Assembly: GCA_022826005.1 (NCBI GenBank)
Contig: JAJDVT010000027.1
Location: 34,394-98,393 of the forward strand
Origin: Gemmatimonadota bacterium
GTDB lineage: Bacteria; Gemmatimonadota; Gemmatimonadetes; Longimicrobiales; Gaopeijiaceae
Reading direction: 5' to 3'
Length of the DNA: 64,000 nucleotides
The notes under the pieces were generated by a model. It did not search any database. It saw only the letters and a program-made list of their open reading frames with translations, and was not told the DNA's origin. The position numbers were made by a program, and so were the translations under genes. Below are positions 28,605 through 37,677 of this stretch, piece after piece. The first letter of the stretch is position 1. Every line of letters starts with the position of its first letter.

Positions 28605-31600
28605 TCAAACCCTCACCAGCCCCACCCTGCCCTTCCCGAAGACCTCTTCGAGCGCGCGGATCGTGTCGCGGTCGGGGCTGACCTTGAGGCTGCGCGATCT
28701 GAGCCGGGGCAGCGCGGCCCCGTTCCCGTCGCCGACCGCCACTTCGACGGGGGCCTCCCCGGCGCGCGCGATCATCACCTCGCGGGCCCGCCCGAAGGCG
28801 TCGTCGGGGAGTTCGCCGTGCCATCCCACCGCGATCCTCACCGCGAGGCGGCCGCTCCCGCGGACCTCTTCCAGCGGCTCAGCCCCGTCGAGGAATACGG
28901 GGGGGTCCTCTTCGTCGCGCTCGCGGTCGCTCACTTTCCCGCGCAGGAGCACCACCGCGTCGGGGTGCAGCGCCTCCTTGTGGGACTGCCAGACGTCCTT
29001 GAAGGCGAGGACGGTGGCCGTGCCCTGGAAGCCCTCGATGGTGATCTTCGCCCACTCGGAGCCGTCACGCCTGGATACCTGGCGGGCCACCGCGGTCACC
29101 ACGCACGCCATCTCCACCGAATCGCCCATCCGGGCCTTGAGCGCGTCCGAGCCCACCGGGTCGAAGGCGCGTACGACTTCGCGGTAGCGGTTGAGAGGGT
29201 GCCCCGAGATGAAGAACCCCAGCGCTTCCTTCTCGCGCTTGAGGCGTTCCCTGTCAGGCCATTCGGGCACGGTCGGAAGCTCCGGCGCAGGCCGCTCCAC
29301 GCCACCCCCGCCGAAGAGCGAGTGCTGCCCCTGTTCGGCTTCCTGCATGCGCGCGACGGCCTCCCCGTACGCGGCGTCGAGCCCGGCCGCCATCTGCGCG
29401 CGGTGCCCGAACGAGTCCAGCGCTCCGGAGGTGATCAGCGCCTCGCAGGCCCGCTTGTTGAGGGCGCGCGTGTCCACCCGGTTCAGAAAGTTGAAGAGGC
29501 TCTCGAAGGGTCCGCCATCCGCGCGCGCCGCCAGGACCGACTGAACCGCCGCAGAGCCCACCCCCCGCACCGCCCCCAGCCCGAAGCGGATCGTCGTCGC
29601 GCCCACGGGGGTGAACTTCCAGCCGCTCTCGTTGACGTCGGGCGGCAGGACCTCCAGTCCGTCGGCGAGCGCGGGGTGATAGCGCCCCAGGTCACGGCAC
29701 TCGCCCATGTACTTCACCACGTCGTCCGTCTTGTCGAGCACCGACGAGAGGAGCGCGGCCATGAACTCCGCCGGGTAGTAGCGCTTCAGCCACGCGGTCT
29801 TGTACGACAGCAGCGAGTAGGCGGCCGAGTGCGACTTGTTGAAGCCATAGCGTCCGAAGGTCTCGATCTGGTTCGCGAGCTCCGAGGCCGTGCTTCGCGG
29901 CACGTCACGCTCGACGACCCTCTCCTGGAACCGGGCCAGCTCGGAGCGGATGAGCTTGGCGTCCTTCTTCCCCATCGCCTTGCGCAGGACATCGGCGTCG
30001 CCCAGGGAATAGCCGGCCAGGTCGTTCGCGATCAGCATCACCTGCTCCTGGTAGACGATGATGCCGTAGGTCGGCTCGAGGATGTGCTCCAGGCCGGGGG
30101 CCGGGCAGGACACGGGTTCGTGCCCGAGCTTCCGCTTGATGTACTTGTCGGTCATCCCGGAATCGAGGGGGCCGGGGCGGATCAGGGCGTTGGTGGCAAC
30201 GAGGTCGTCGAAGCGGTCGCAGCGCATGGCCCGCAGCTTGTCGAGCGCCAGATTCGACTCGAACTGGAATACGCCGGCCGTCCCTCCGCTCGCGAGCATC
30301 CGGTAGACCTCCGGATCGTCCAGCGGCACATCGTCCATGGCCGGGGAGTGGTAGACTGCCCCTGTGTCCGGGTGGCTGAACTCCCCGAGGCGGTCCTTCA
30401 CGGCCTTCACCGCGTCGTGGATGACCGTGAGCGTCTTGAGGCCCAGGAAGTCCATCTTGAGCATCCCGGCGTCCTCGAGGCAGTTCATGTCGTACTGGGT
30501 GACGATGTCCGGCCCGTCCTGGCCCCCGTCTGCGCCCGCGCCCGCTCCCGCACCCCCGTTCCGCGCGCCCTTGCTCTGCGTGCAGATCGGCACGTAGTCG
30601 TATAGCGGTCCCGGCGCGATCACCACCCCCGCCGCGTGGACCGAGGCGTGGCGCGACAGCCCTTCCAGCGTCACCGAGTAGTCGAAGAGCTGCTTGTGGC
30701 GCTCGTCCGACTCATAGAGCGCCTTCACGTCGCGGATCCGCTCCACGGCCTGGGCCACCGTATAGCTCTGGCCCGGGTGGTTCGGGATCATCTTCGCGAT
30801 CCGGTCCGTCTCACCCACCTCGAACCCCAGCACCCGGCCCACGTCCCGGATCACCGCCCGGCTCTTCATCGTACCGAAGGTCACGATCTGGCCAACGGCG
30901 TTGCGCCCGTACTTTTCGCGCACGTACTCGATCACCTCGCCGCGGCGCTCGTAGCAGAAATCGATGTCGATGTCCGGCATCGATATGCGCTCCGGGTTGA
31001 GGAAGCGCTCGAAGAGGAGGCCGTAGGCGATGGGGTCCAGGTCGGTGATTCGCAGCGCGTAGGAGACCAGCGAGCCGGCGGCGGACCCCCTGCCGGGGCC
31101 CACCGGGATTTCGTTCTCGCGTGCCCAGCGGATGAAGTCCCAGGTGATGAGGAAGTACCCCGCGTAGCCGGTCTTCAGGATGACGTCGAGCTCGTAGTCG
31201 AGGCGCTCGCGGGCTTCGGTCGGCAGGGGGTAGCCGTAGCGCTCCACCGCGCCGCCTTCCGCCAGGTGCACCAGATAGGCATTGTCGTCGTCGAACCGGG
31301 GGGGAAGGGGGAAGCTGGGAAGGTGGTACTTCTTCTCCAGCGTGAGCGAGACCTCGTCGGCGATGCGAAGCGTGTTCTCGATCACCTCGGGGTGGTCCGG
31401 GAAGGCCGCCGCCATCTCTTCGGGGTTCTTGAAGTAAAGGCCGTCGTCGTACTGCAGCCGGTCTTCGTCGTCGTGGTTCTTCGCGGTGCCGATGCATACC
31501 AGGATGTCGTGCGCCGGGTGGTGTTCGTGCTGGAGGAAGTGCGCGTCGTTGGTCGCCACCACCGGCAACCCGAGTTCGTCGGCCAACGCAAAGATGCGCG

Positions 31601-32162
31601 CGTTATGCTCGGCCTGGCCCGGAGTTCCGTGGGCCTGCACCTCCAGGTAGTAGCGTCCGGGGAAGGCGTTCGCGTACCAGTCGGCGACTTCGCGGGCCGT
31701 CTGGTCGTTGCCCGCAGTCAGGTGGCGGGCCAGCTCGCCGGCCATGCACGCCGATGTCACGATCAGGCCGTCGGAATGACGGGCCAGGGTCTCCCGGTCA
31801 ACCCGCGGGCGGTAGTAGAACCCCTCGGTGTACCCGATCGACGAAAGCTTCATCAGGTTGCGGTAGCCCTCCGCGTCGCGGGCCAGCAGAACCAGGTGGT
31901 AGTGTGCCTTCCCTCCCTGGCCGGAGCGGGCCCGTTCGCGCCGGTCGCCCGGCGCCACGTACGCCTCCATCCCGATGATCGGCTTGATCCCTTCCTTGCG
32001 GGCCACCTTCTGGAAGTTCCAGGCGCCGTAGAGGCAGCCATGGTCGGTGAGCGCCAAGGCCGGCATCTCGTACTCCAGCGCCTTCCGCACCAGGTCCGAA
32101 AGGCGATTCGCGCCATCGAGCAGCGAGTACTCGGAGTGGGTGTGGAGATGGACGAAGGACAA
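28605..32162 (-). CDS. dnaE: DNA polymerase III alpha subunit
   Basis: The 1185-residue replicative polymerase starts MSFVHLHTHSEYSLLDGANR with the PHP domain (metal ligands in HLHTH and following His/Asp motifs). Then come the palm/fingers with the catalytic aspartates in PDIDIDF (D397, D399), the HhH and the C-terminal OB-fold region (VEMACVVTAVARQVSRRDGS). It ends in the usual small C-terminal domain. A Gly/Ala-rich insertion (ARNGGAGAGAGADGGQDGPD) sits in the loop before the ITQYDMNCLEDAGMLK motif and is not usual for the family. Length and order otherwise match DnaE1. Two hydrolase genes follow closely downstream. Confidence 0.97.
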   Translation of the reverse strand: MSFVHLHTHSEYSLLDGANRLSDLVRKALEYEMPALALTDHGCLYGAWNFQKVARKEGIKPIIGMEAYVAPGDRRERARSGQGGKAHYHLVLLARDAEGYRNLMKLSSIGYTEGFYYRPRVDRETLARHSDGLIVTSACMAGELARHLTAGNDQTAREVADWYANAFPGRYYLEVQAHGTPGQAEHNARIFALADELGLPVVATNDAHFLQHEHHPAHDILVCIGTAKNHDDEDRLQYDDGLYFKNPEEMAAAFPDHPEVIENTLRIADEVSLTLEKKYHLPSFPLPPRFDDDNAYLVHLAEGGAVERYGYPLPTEARERLDYELDVILKTGYAGYFLITWDFIRWARENEIPVGPGRGSAAGSLVSYALRITDLDPIAYGLLFERFLNPERISMPDIDIDFCYERRGEVIEYVREKYGRNAVGQIVTFGTMKSRAVIRDVGRVLGFEVGETDRIAKMIPNHPGQSYTVAQAVERIRDVKALYESDERHKQLFDYSVTLEGLSRHASVHAAGVVIAPGPLYDYVPICTQSKGARNGGAGAGAGADGGQDGPDIVTQYDMNCLEDAGMLKMDFLGLKTLTVIHDAVKAVKDRLGEFSHPDTGAVYHSPAMDDVPLDDPEVYRMLASGGTAGVFQFESNLALDKLRAMRCDRFDDLVATNALIRPGPLDSGMTDKYIKRKLGHEPVSCPAPGLEHILEPTYGIIVYQEQVMLIANDLAGYSLGDADVLRKAMGKKDAKLIRSELARFQERVVERDVPRSTASELANQIETFGRYGFNKSHSAAYSLLSYKTAWLKRYYPAEFMAALLSSVLDKTDDVVKYMGECRDLGRYHPALADGLEVLPPDVNESGWKFTPVGATTIRFGLGAVRGVGSAAVQSVLAARADGGPFESLFNFLNRVDTRALNKRACEALITSGALDSFGHRAQMAAGLDAAYGEAVARMQEAEQGQHSLFGGGGVERPAPELPTVPEWPDRERLKREKEALGFFISGHPLNRYREVVRAFDPVGSDALKARMGDSVEMACVVTAVARQVSRRDGSEWAKITIEGFQGTATVLAFKDVWQSHKEALHPDAVVLLRGKVSDRERDEEDPPVFLDGAEPLEEVRGSGRLAVRIAVGWHGELPDDAFGRAREVMIARAGEAPVEVAVGDGNGAALPRLRSRSLKVSPDRDTIRALEEVFGKGRVGLVRV

Positions 32163-32425
32163 TGGCGCCTTGGCTGGGGGGCGAGAGGTGAAGATGGGCG
32201 GCGACGGGAACCGGCAGCGGTTCGGAGCGGCAGAGCCCCCACCCCGGTTCCCTTCGAATCTAGGTGATCAGGGAAGGGGGTGACAGGTTCAACGCAACGG
32301 AAGAGATCACAGATGCATCCTGTCGGCAGGTGCCCGGCGGGAACCCGAGCAGCTCGCGGAACAGACCCTCGCCATATGCGGTCGCTGACCCATTCACGCT
32401 GGACCGCTCGGCCAATTGATCAAAC

Positions 32426-32465
32426 TGTAATGTAAACATTACATAGTGTAATGTCAGCTTTACAT
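32426..32465. promoter_or_regulatory. 40-bp double inverted repeat, copy 1
   Basis: The element has two inverted repeats: TGTAATGTAAACATTACAT at 32426-32444 and, 21 bp further on, TGTAATGTCAGCTTTACAT at 32447-32465. Copies at 47843-47882 and 56404-56443 align with it without gaps over 40 bp. It lies between dnaE (start 32162) and the membrane-protein gene, whose ATG (32451) is inside the second palindrome. The dual palindromes at two-turn spacing look like an operator for cooperative binding of a dimeric regulator. The 263 bp from 32163 to 32425 show nothing else recognisable. Confidence 0.6.
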
Positions 32466-33230
32466 TACTGGTTGACGGGAGGTGCGTCAACGAAAGCTCA
32501 TATTCCACCGATCCGATCGGGGCTCGGCTTCCTTCGCCACGTCGGATTCTGGGTCCTGTTGCCGCTCGGGGTCTATGTCGCGTATGTGCTTATCGACATC
32601 GCGCTGCGTCCGAACCCGGATCGACTTCCCGAGTTGATCGCAAAGCTGCCCTTCATCGTCGGCCAGCTTCTCCCCGTCGCCGTATTCGCGGCCACATCGG
32701 GCCGTTCCGGAATCTTTGGAGGCTACGACCGAGAAAGCCGCCACCATCTGTGGACCGCGGTGGCACTGGTCGCGGGGGCGGCCTACGCGATGTTGGCGTT
32801 GGTCGATCCGCTGTTGGCGCCGACTACCGGTTCCGACGCCCTGTTTCCAGCCGCCCTTGATCGCGCCGTGGAGGCAGCCGGAGAAGCAGCGCGGAATGCG
32901 ACGGGAGAGGAGGCGGAGACGTATCTGCGCGAGGCCGGCCAACATCTGATGCGGCTGGTTGTGCCCTTCGCGACTTCTGCGATGGTCTTTGTGGGGGCCG
33001 CCCTCGGGTCCCTGGTCGGTATCGGTGTCCGCGAGATTCCGTTCGTGAGGGGGTTGGGCGGCGGGATTTTCTCCGGCTGTTGCTGGGGTCCGCTGCCAAT
33101 CGCCGAGATTTTCGCCGACAACCTGGACGTGTCCGCCATCGCGTTGTTTGCCCTGATCCTGGCGATCCACCTGGCCCTGCCGTTCATAATCGCGGTGATC
33201 GGTGTGGCCAACTGGTGGTCGGACCGTTGA
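32451..33230 (+). CDS. Integral membrane protein of unknown function
   Basis: The 259-residue protein has an N-terminal hydrophobic segment (GFWVLLPLGVYVAYVLIDI), two more in the middle (LLPVAVFAATSGR, LWTAVALVAGAAYAMLALV), a soluble stretch with charged helices, and two near the C-terminus (IFSGCCWGPLPIAEIFA, LFALILAIHLALPFIIAVIG). The middle segment resembles that of LptF/LptG permeases, but no match to a named family is certain. The only early ATG (32451) lies inside the double palindrome and has no ribosome-binding site. A TTG at 32472 is an alternative start. Its stop overlaps the following sigma gene. Confidence 0.65.
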   Translation: MSALHYWLTGGASTKAHIPPIRSGLGFLRHVGFWVLLPLGVYVAYVLIDIALRPNPDRLPELIAKLPFIVGQLLPVAVFAATSGRSGIFGGYDRESRHHLWTAVALVAGAAYAMLALVDPLLAPTTGSDALFPAALDRAVEAAGEAARNATGEEAETYLREAGQHLMRLVVPFATSAMVFVGAALGSLVGIGVREIPFVRGLGGGIFSGCCWGPLPIAEIFADNLDVSAIALFALILAIHLALPFIIAVIGVANWWSDR

Positions 33231-33805
33231 CCCACGCGCGCAGGACCGGGTTTGACCGCGAGCTCTTTCGCGCTGGTGATTCGGCCCTCTTCCGCCATCT
33301 GGTTCGCGAGGTGTCCCCCGGCATGCTCGCGATGATTCGCTGCTACGCCGAGGACCAGGACCACGCCGACGAGCTGCTCCAAGAGAGCTGGGTCCAGATC
33401 TACCGCAAGCGGGCCAGGTTCTCGGGCAAGGGCTCCTTTCAGGGATGGGCGCTGGCCGTCAGCCGCAACGTGTGCCGGATGTCGGTGCGGGGAAGCTCGA
33501 AACCGGTGCGCGTGAGCCTGGATGACCACGGTGACATCCCGGACAGGGGCGCGGGTCCCGCGGCCCGGCTGGTGCGGCGGCGCAGGGCGCAGGCGCTCTA
33601 CGCGGCGCTCGAAAAACTGTCGGACAGGGAACGGCAAGCGATCACATTGCGCCTACTGGAAGGCTGGCGCACCGCGGAGGTCGCGAAGGCGATGGGAGTG
33701 AAGGAAGTTTCGGTGCGCTCACTGGTCCACCGGGGACTCCGGAAGCTGCGCCGAATGAAGAGCTTGAAGCAAGCGATCCTGCAAACGGAAGGACTGCGAC
33801 AATGA
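33215..33805 (+). CDS. ECF-family sigma factor
   Basis: The protein (about 196 residues) has region 2 (LFRHLVREVSPGMLAMIRC and DELLQESWVQIYRKRARFSG with KGSFQGWALAVSRNVC) and region 4 (LSDRERQAITLRLLEGW, then AEVAKAMGVKEVSVRSLVHR). It starts in the 3' end of the membrane-protein gene (GTG at 33215 or TTG at 33227), and its stop overlaps the next gene as ATGA. The three genes form one transcription unit. It is distinct from the ECF factor at 1.3-2.0 kb. It probably controls an envelope function using the membrane proteins on both sides as its regulators, which is inference. Confidence 0.9.
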   Translation: MVGPLTHARRTGFDRELFRAGDSALFRHLVREVSPGMLAMIRCYAEDQDHADELLQESWVQIYRKRARFSGKGSFQGWALAVSRNVCRMSVRGSSKPVRVSLDDHGDIPDRGAGPAARLVRRRRAQALYAALEKLSDRERQAITLRLLEGWRTAEVAKAMGVKEVSVRSLVHRGLRKLRRMKSLKQAILQTEGLRQ

Positions 33806-34278
33806 TTGGGAGACGAAAGCCGGGACAACGCCCGGGTACGGACCGCCGACTCGATCCTGAGGTGGTGGATCGTCTGGTCGATTCGGTTCAGAAGGATGGC
33901 CCCGAACGGGCACGCCAACTGGAAGGGCGCGCGGGCAGCAAGGCCGAAGCCGAGGTCGTGCGACTTGTGAGCGCGATCCACGAGATCGGGACCGCGCGCG
34001 TTCCGATCCCCGAATCACAGGTGGACGAGATCGTGGCCGGAATGCGGGAGGGAGCACTGGAGAAGTCGTGGCTTCTTCGGTGGAGCAGCCAGATTGTGCT
34101 GCTGGGCACGGCAATCGGCAGCGGCGGTACGCTGTGGTACGGGCTGATCCAGTTGGACAGCATCGTCTCCTCCACACCGCCCAACCGCGTCGCCGTGCTC
34201 CTCGTCGCGATCTGCGGCACGCTGGTGTCACTGCTGCTCCAAAGCCGCGTTCAGGCACGCAGGCTTGTGTCCGAATAG
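33802..34278 (+). CDS. Membrane protein, possible anti-sigma factor
   Basis: The 158-residue protein has a cytoplasmic N-terminal half rich in charged helices (DRRLDPEVVDRLVDSVQKDG, GRAGSKAEAEVVRLVSAIHE) and two transmembrane segments (WSSQIVLLGTAIGSGGTLWY and RVAVLLVAICGTLVSLLL). Direct ATGA coupling to the ECF gene and a cytoplasmic helical domain followed by membrane helices are the pattern of anti-sigma factors. It has no zinc-binding HxxxCxxC motif, so it would not be a ZAS-type anti-sigma factor. Confidence 0.6.
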   Translation: MIGRRKPGQRPGTDRRLDPEVVDRLVDSVQKDGPERARQLEGRAGSKAEAEVVRLVSAIHEIGTARVPIPESQVDEIVAGMREGALEKSWLLRWSSQIVLLGTAIGSGGTLWYGLIQLDSIVSSTPPNRVAVLLVAICGTLVSLLLQSRVQARRLVSE

Positions 34279-34341
34279 CGATATCAGCGAGCAGAACTCG
34301 CCCAACCGCTGCTCAATCCGGCGGCCACCCTGCAGGCGCCG

Positions 34342-35490
34342 TCAATCACCCACGCAGCGGAAGGACTTCAGAATCTCGTCCAGCTGGATCATGTATTCGT
34401 ACTTGTCCTTCTCCGGCGCGTACAGCCAGGCGTCGATCAGGTACGTCCGTCCCAGCTCCGGGCAGGCGACCGCCCAGGTGATGAACGGGCCCGCGGCGGG
34501 GTACGCCCCGGGCGGATTCTGCCAGATCGCCTGAACCGAATACACCGGTCTGCCGCCGACTTCCTTCCACTCCTCCAGCAAGTGTTCCGTGTTCACCACC
34601 TGGGGGAAGTCGTAGGACTCGACGACCTGGGAACGCCACTCCAGGATCTCGTCGGTGGTGGTCTCCTCCGGCCCGGGGCTCCGCCAGGTCACTGCAAACT
34701 GGCGGATCAGCTCGGAGGGGTCCGGGTTGTCGTTCAGGAAGATGTGGACCGACTGGTTCGGCTGATACTCATACACCTCGGGGAACACCAAGCTGAAACC
34801 ATGCTCTTCACCCAGCATCCGCGCCTGCACCGTGTCCGGCCCGGTCACGAACATCCTGGCGATCACCCACTCCCGGTACTGTGCATCAAAGAGCTCGCGG
34901 AGCCCGGGAATGGACTGCCGGACCATCTCGGCGGCGGCGGCGGTCCCGGTGCCCTCGGGAAGGACCAGAGCCGTCACCAGCTGGCCCCGTGACCAGACAT
35001 CGTACACCTGAACAGTCCCCGGAGAGTCAGGCGTGCCGACCTGGGCGCCCTGGTCGACGCCGACCTCGGCAAGAACCGGACCCATCCATGGATCCGCGGG
35101 TGTCCCGATCACCAGCAGTTGCTTGAACAGTCGTATCCTGACCCACGGTTCCTCGTTCGGATCCTGGTACATGACCCGGAAGGCGTAGTCGTCGCGGACC
35201 GTGAAGATCCCGCCCTCGATGCCGTCGAGCACTTCGTCCCCAACCTGGGCCCAGAGTTCGGGTGATGCCGTCATGTTGATGGCCTGGACATCCCCCAGCG
35301 CAATCGGGCGGCTGTCGCAGGCGCCGAGGGCCAGCACGATCGCCGCCAGCGTTGCGGCAAGGCCGGGTACGGAGGCAGGCTTGCGGCTGCCGGAGAGCCA
35401 CACGCGGCGACTGAATCCGGCTGGGGCTGCGATGCTTCGGGTGTCACGATTCGGGGCGGGCGTTCCCGGGACTGGTGCGCGACCATGCAT
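34342..35490 (-). CDS. DUF4837 lipoprotein
   Basis: The start at 35490 gives 382 residues with a ~60-residue N-terminal part ending in a lipobox (ATLAAIVLALGAC). The mature protein matches DUF4837 over its length: PELWAQVGDEVLDGIEGGIF, FRVMYQDPNEEPWVRIRLFK, then repeated beta strands and FITWAVACPELGRTYLIDAW near the end. DUF4837 proteins are outer-envelope lipoproteins of unknown function in Bacteroidota and Gemmatimonadota. The gene converges with the sigma unit. Confidence 0.85.
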   Translation of the reverse strand: MHGRAPVPGTPAPNRDTRSIAAPAGFSRRVWLSGSRKPASVPGLAATLAAIVLALGACDSRPIALGDVQAINMTASPELWAQVGDEVLDGIEGGIFTVRDDYAFRVMYQDPNEEPWVRIRLFKQLLVIGTPADPWMGPVLAEVGVDQGAQVGTPDSPGTVQVYDVWSRGQLVTALVLPEGTGTAAAAEMVRQSIPGLRELFDAQYREWVIARMFVTGPDTVQARMLGEEHGFSLVFPEVYEYQPNQSVHIFLNDNPDPSELIRQFAVTWRSPGPEETTTDEILEWRSQVVESYDFPQVVNTEHLLEEWKEVGGRPVYSVQAIWQNPPGAYPAAGPFITWAVACPELGRTYLIDAWLYAPEKDKYEYMIQLDEILKSFRCVGD

Positions 35491-35575
35491 AATGCTTATT
35501 CCTCTATACTGGTTTTCCGAACCGGCCCGGGAGGGGCCGGAGTGATAGACTAGCGCACAGGAGGGGCTGCGGTCC

Positions 35576-36106
35576 ATGGTGTACTCCAGGATACCCCGGT
35601 GGCGTGCGATTGTGCCCGCCGCCCTGCTCGCGTTGCCCCTGGCAGTTGCCGGGTGCGCGACTCCGGGCCCGGCGGACTCGCAGGCCGACCCGCCGATACC
35701 CGCCACCCCCGTAGAGGCCACTCCGGCAGCTCCCGCGCAGGCTTCCGATTCCGTAGCCGGCACGGATTCCGTGGTCGAGACCGGGGCCCCGGCCGGTATT
35801 TTCACCGAAGGGCAGGCCGACCGGGGCAGAAACAGTTTCGACGAAGCCTGCGCCGAGTGCCACACGAACAGCGAGTTCCGGGGCAGACTGTTCCAATCCA
35901 ACTGGGGACGGCGGACCGTATACGCCTTCTACCGGACGATCCGGTCCACCATGCCGGACGACAACCCGGGAGGATTGGAGGATCAGGTCTACCTCGACGT
36001 AGTGTCGTACATCCTGAGCCTCAACGGACACGAGGCCGGCGCGTCGGAACTTTCCGCCGACTCCCCGATGCGGGAGATCCGGATGGCTCCGGCTTCGGAG
36101 GGCTGA
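35576..36106 (+). CDS. Single-haem c-type cytochrome lipoprotein
   Basis: The 176-residue protein has a lipoprotein signal (ALLALPLAVAGC) and a Pro/Ala-rich linker. A small cytochrome c domain follows: IFTEGQADRGRNSFDEACAE, with the haem motif CAECH, a Met in STMPDDNPGGLEDQ as likely sixth ligand, and QVYLDVVSYILSLNG at the end. It is 5 bp upstream of the FAD oxidoreductase gene, so it may take electrons from that enzyme on the outer side of the membrane. Confidence 0.92.
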   Translation: MVYSRIPRWRAIVPAALLALPLAVAGCATPGPADSQADPPIPATPVEATPAAPAQASDSVAGTDSVVETGAPAGIFTEGQADRGRNSFDEACAECHTNSEFRGRLFQSNWGRRTVYAFYRTIRSTMPDDNPGGLEDQVYLDVVSYILSLNGHEAGASELSADSPMREIRMAPASEG

Positions 36107-36111
36107 CAAAG

Positions 36112-37458
36112 ATGGCTGCAAACGGGAAGGGACTGGATCGACGCGGGTTTGTGAAGACGGCGGCCGCCGGGGCCGGCGCCGTTCTCGTCGGCGGTGGGGT
36201 GCAGGAAGCGGGGGCGACCGCCCGAGACAAGCCGAATCCGCGCGTCACCGGGCGGAGCGCGCCATGGGTTCGCAGGAAACAAACCCCCGACATCGCCGTG
36301 GTCGGCGCCGGGGCCTTCGGTGCCTGGACCGCGCTCAACCTCCAGCAGTCCGGCGCCCAGGTGACGCTGATCGACCAGTACGGCCCGGCGAATTCCCGCG
36401 CGACCTCCGGGGGCGAGACGCGCGGTGTTCGCACCAGCTATGGCAGCCGCGGCACCGGCTTGCTGTGGACCCGGTGGGCCAGTGAGTCGATCCGGCATTG
36501 GCTCGCCTGGGACGAACTGTGGCAGGACATGCTGCTGCCCAGAGTCTTCTTCACCACCTCTGACCTGATCATGCGGGACGAGTGGGACGACTTCATGGAG
36601 GGTATCCGCAACGCCTGGGACCAACTCGGCATTGCGTACGAGGTGATCGACGCGGACGAGATCCGCAGGCGGTGGCCCGTGATCGACCTGACCGACATCA
36701 CGGTTGCGCTGTGGGAACAGGACGCCGGGGTGGTGCGGGCGCGCCGGGCGATCGAGTCCGTGGCGCGGGTCTTCCAGCACGAGGGCGGCGAGGTGAAGAT
36801 TGCCCGTGCGGCGATGGGTCCCGCGAACGGTCGCCAACTGGGCGCGCTCCAACTCGACCCGGACGAGTCGCTCTCCGCGGGTACCTACGTCTTCGCGCTC
36901 GGCCCGTGGTACCCGAAGGCGTTTCCGGAACTCATGGGGGACCGGGTGCGCATCCCCATCGGCCACGTCGCCTACTTCCGGACTCCTCCCGGCGACAACA
37001 GCTACAGCTATCCCAACCTGCCCAGCTACAACTTCCCGGGGGTTACGGGATGGCCCGCCCTCGGTCCGGACAACCGCGGCTTCCGCGTGCGCACCGGCGG
37101 GCGCGGGCGGGGGGACGAAGCGGATACCGATCCCGACACCAGCCGACGCTGGCTGGAGCCCGAGGAGCTGGAGCGGCCCCGCGCGTTCGTGACACAGCGC
37201 TTCCCGGGGCTGGCGGAGGCTCCGATCAGCGAGACCCGCGCCTGCCACTACGAGATCTCTGTCACGCGCAACTTCTTCTTCGACCATCACCCGGACTTCG
37301 ACAACGTCTGGTTCGCCGGGGGCGGGTCGGCCGAGGGGTTCAAGTTCGGACCGATGGTCGGGCAGTACATGGCCGGCCGGGTCCTCGGCACCGAGACCGA
37401 TCCCGAGCTGATCGAGGCGTTCCTTCTGTTGCCGGAGGATGCGGAGCCGGGCGAGTAG
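36112..37458 (+). CDS. FAD-dependent oxidoreductase (DAO/sarcosine oxidase-like), Tat-exported
   Basis: The 448-residue enzyme starts with a twin-arginine signal (LDRRGFVKTAAAGAGAVLVG). The Rossmann FAD motif is IAVVGAGAFGAWTALNLQQS with the acidic residue in VTLIDQYG. The fold is that of the DAO family, with late FAD contacts in FDHHPDFDNVWFAGGGSAEG and GFKFGPMVGQYMA. This end is typical of sarcosine oxidase/MSOX-like proteins, which normally use a Cys-bound flavin; here the Cys in the GGGSAEGFKFGP region is missing. It probably oxidises a secondary amine or similar and passes electrons to the cytochrome c encoded just upstream. Confidence 0.88.
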   Translation: MAANGKGLDRRGFVKTAAAGAGAVLVGGGVQEAGATARDKPNPRVTGRSAPWVRRKQTPDIAVVGAGAFGAWTALNLQQSGAQVTLIDQYGPANSRATSGGETRGVRTSYGSRGTGLLWTRWASESIRHWLAWDELWQDMLLPRVFFTTSDLIMRDEWDDFMEGIRNAWDQLGIAYEVIDADEIRRRWPVIDLTDITVALWEQDAGVVRARRAIESVARVFQHEGGEVKIARAAMGPANGRQLGALQLDPDESLSAGTYVFALGPWYPKAFPELMGDRVRIPIGHVAYFRTPPGDNSYSYPNLPSYNFPGVTGWPALGPDNRGFRVRTGGRGRGDEADTDPDTSRRWLEPEELERPRAFVTQRFPGLAEAPISETRACHYEISVTRNFFFDHHPDFDNVWFAGGGSAEGFKFGPMVGQYMAGRVLGTETDPELIEAFLLLPEDAEPGE

Positions 37459-37677
37459 GCTTTGCGGCCATGCGGTCGGCAGCCCCCGGTGGTCACGCCG
37501 ATAAGCGCTGGTGCGATCGTCCTCCACCTGTGGGGCCGGTCTACCCTTCCCTTGACCGCACGCCACCGCCCCCGCCATTTCACTGTTGAAATCCCGGACG
37601 GACCGCAGCTCGATCCCGCCCCAGCCGCGCTCGTCGGGTCCGGGGCGCTTACCGCATACCTGCCAACGGAGACCGAC

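Noticed and set aside
32260..32439. A 59-codon minus-strand frame starting MFTLQ inside palindrome copy 1
   Set aside because: Its start resembles that of the 47.86-kb lipoprotein only because both read through the shared element; the remainder shows no signal peptide, domain or ribosome-binding site.
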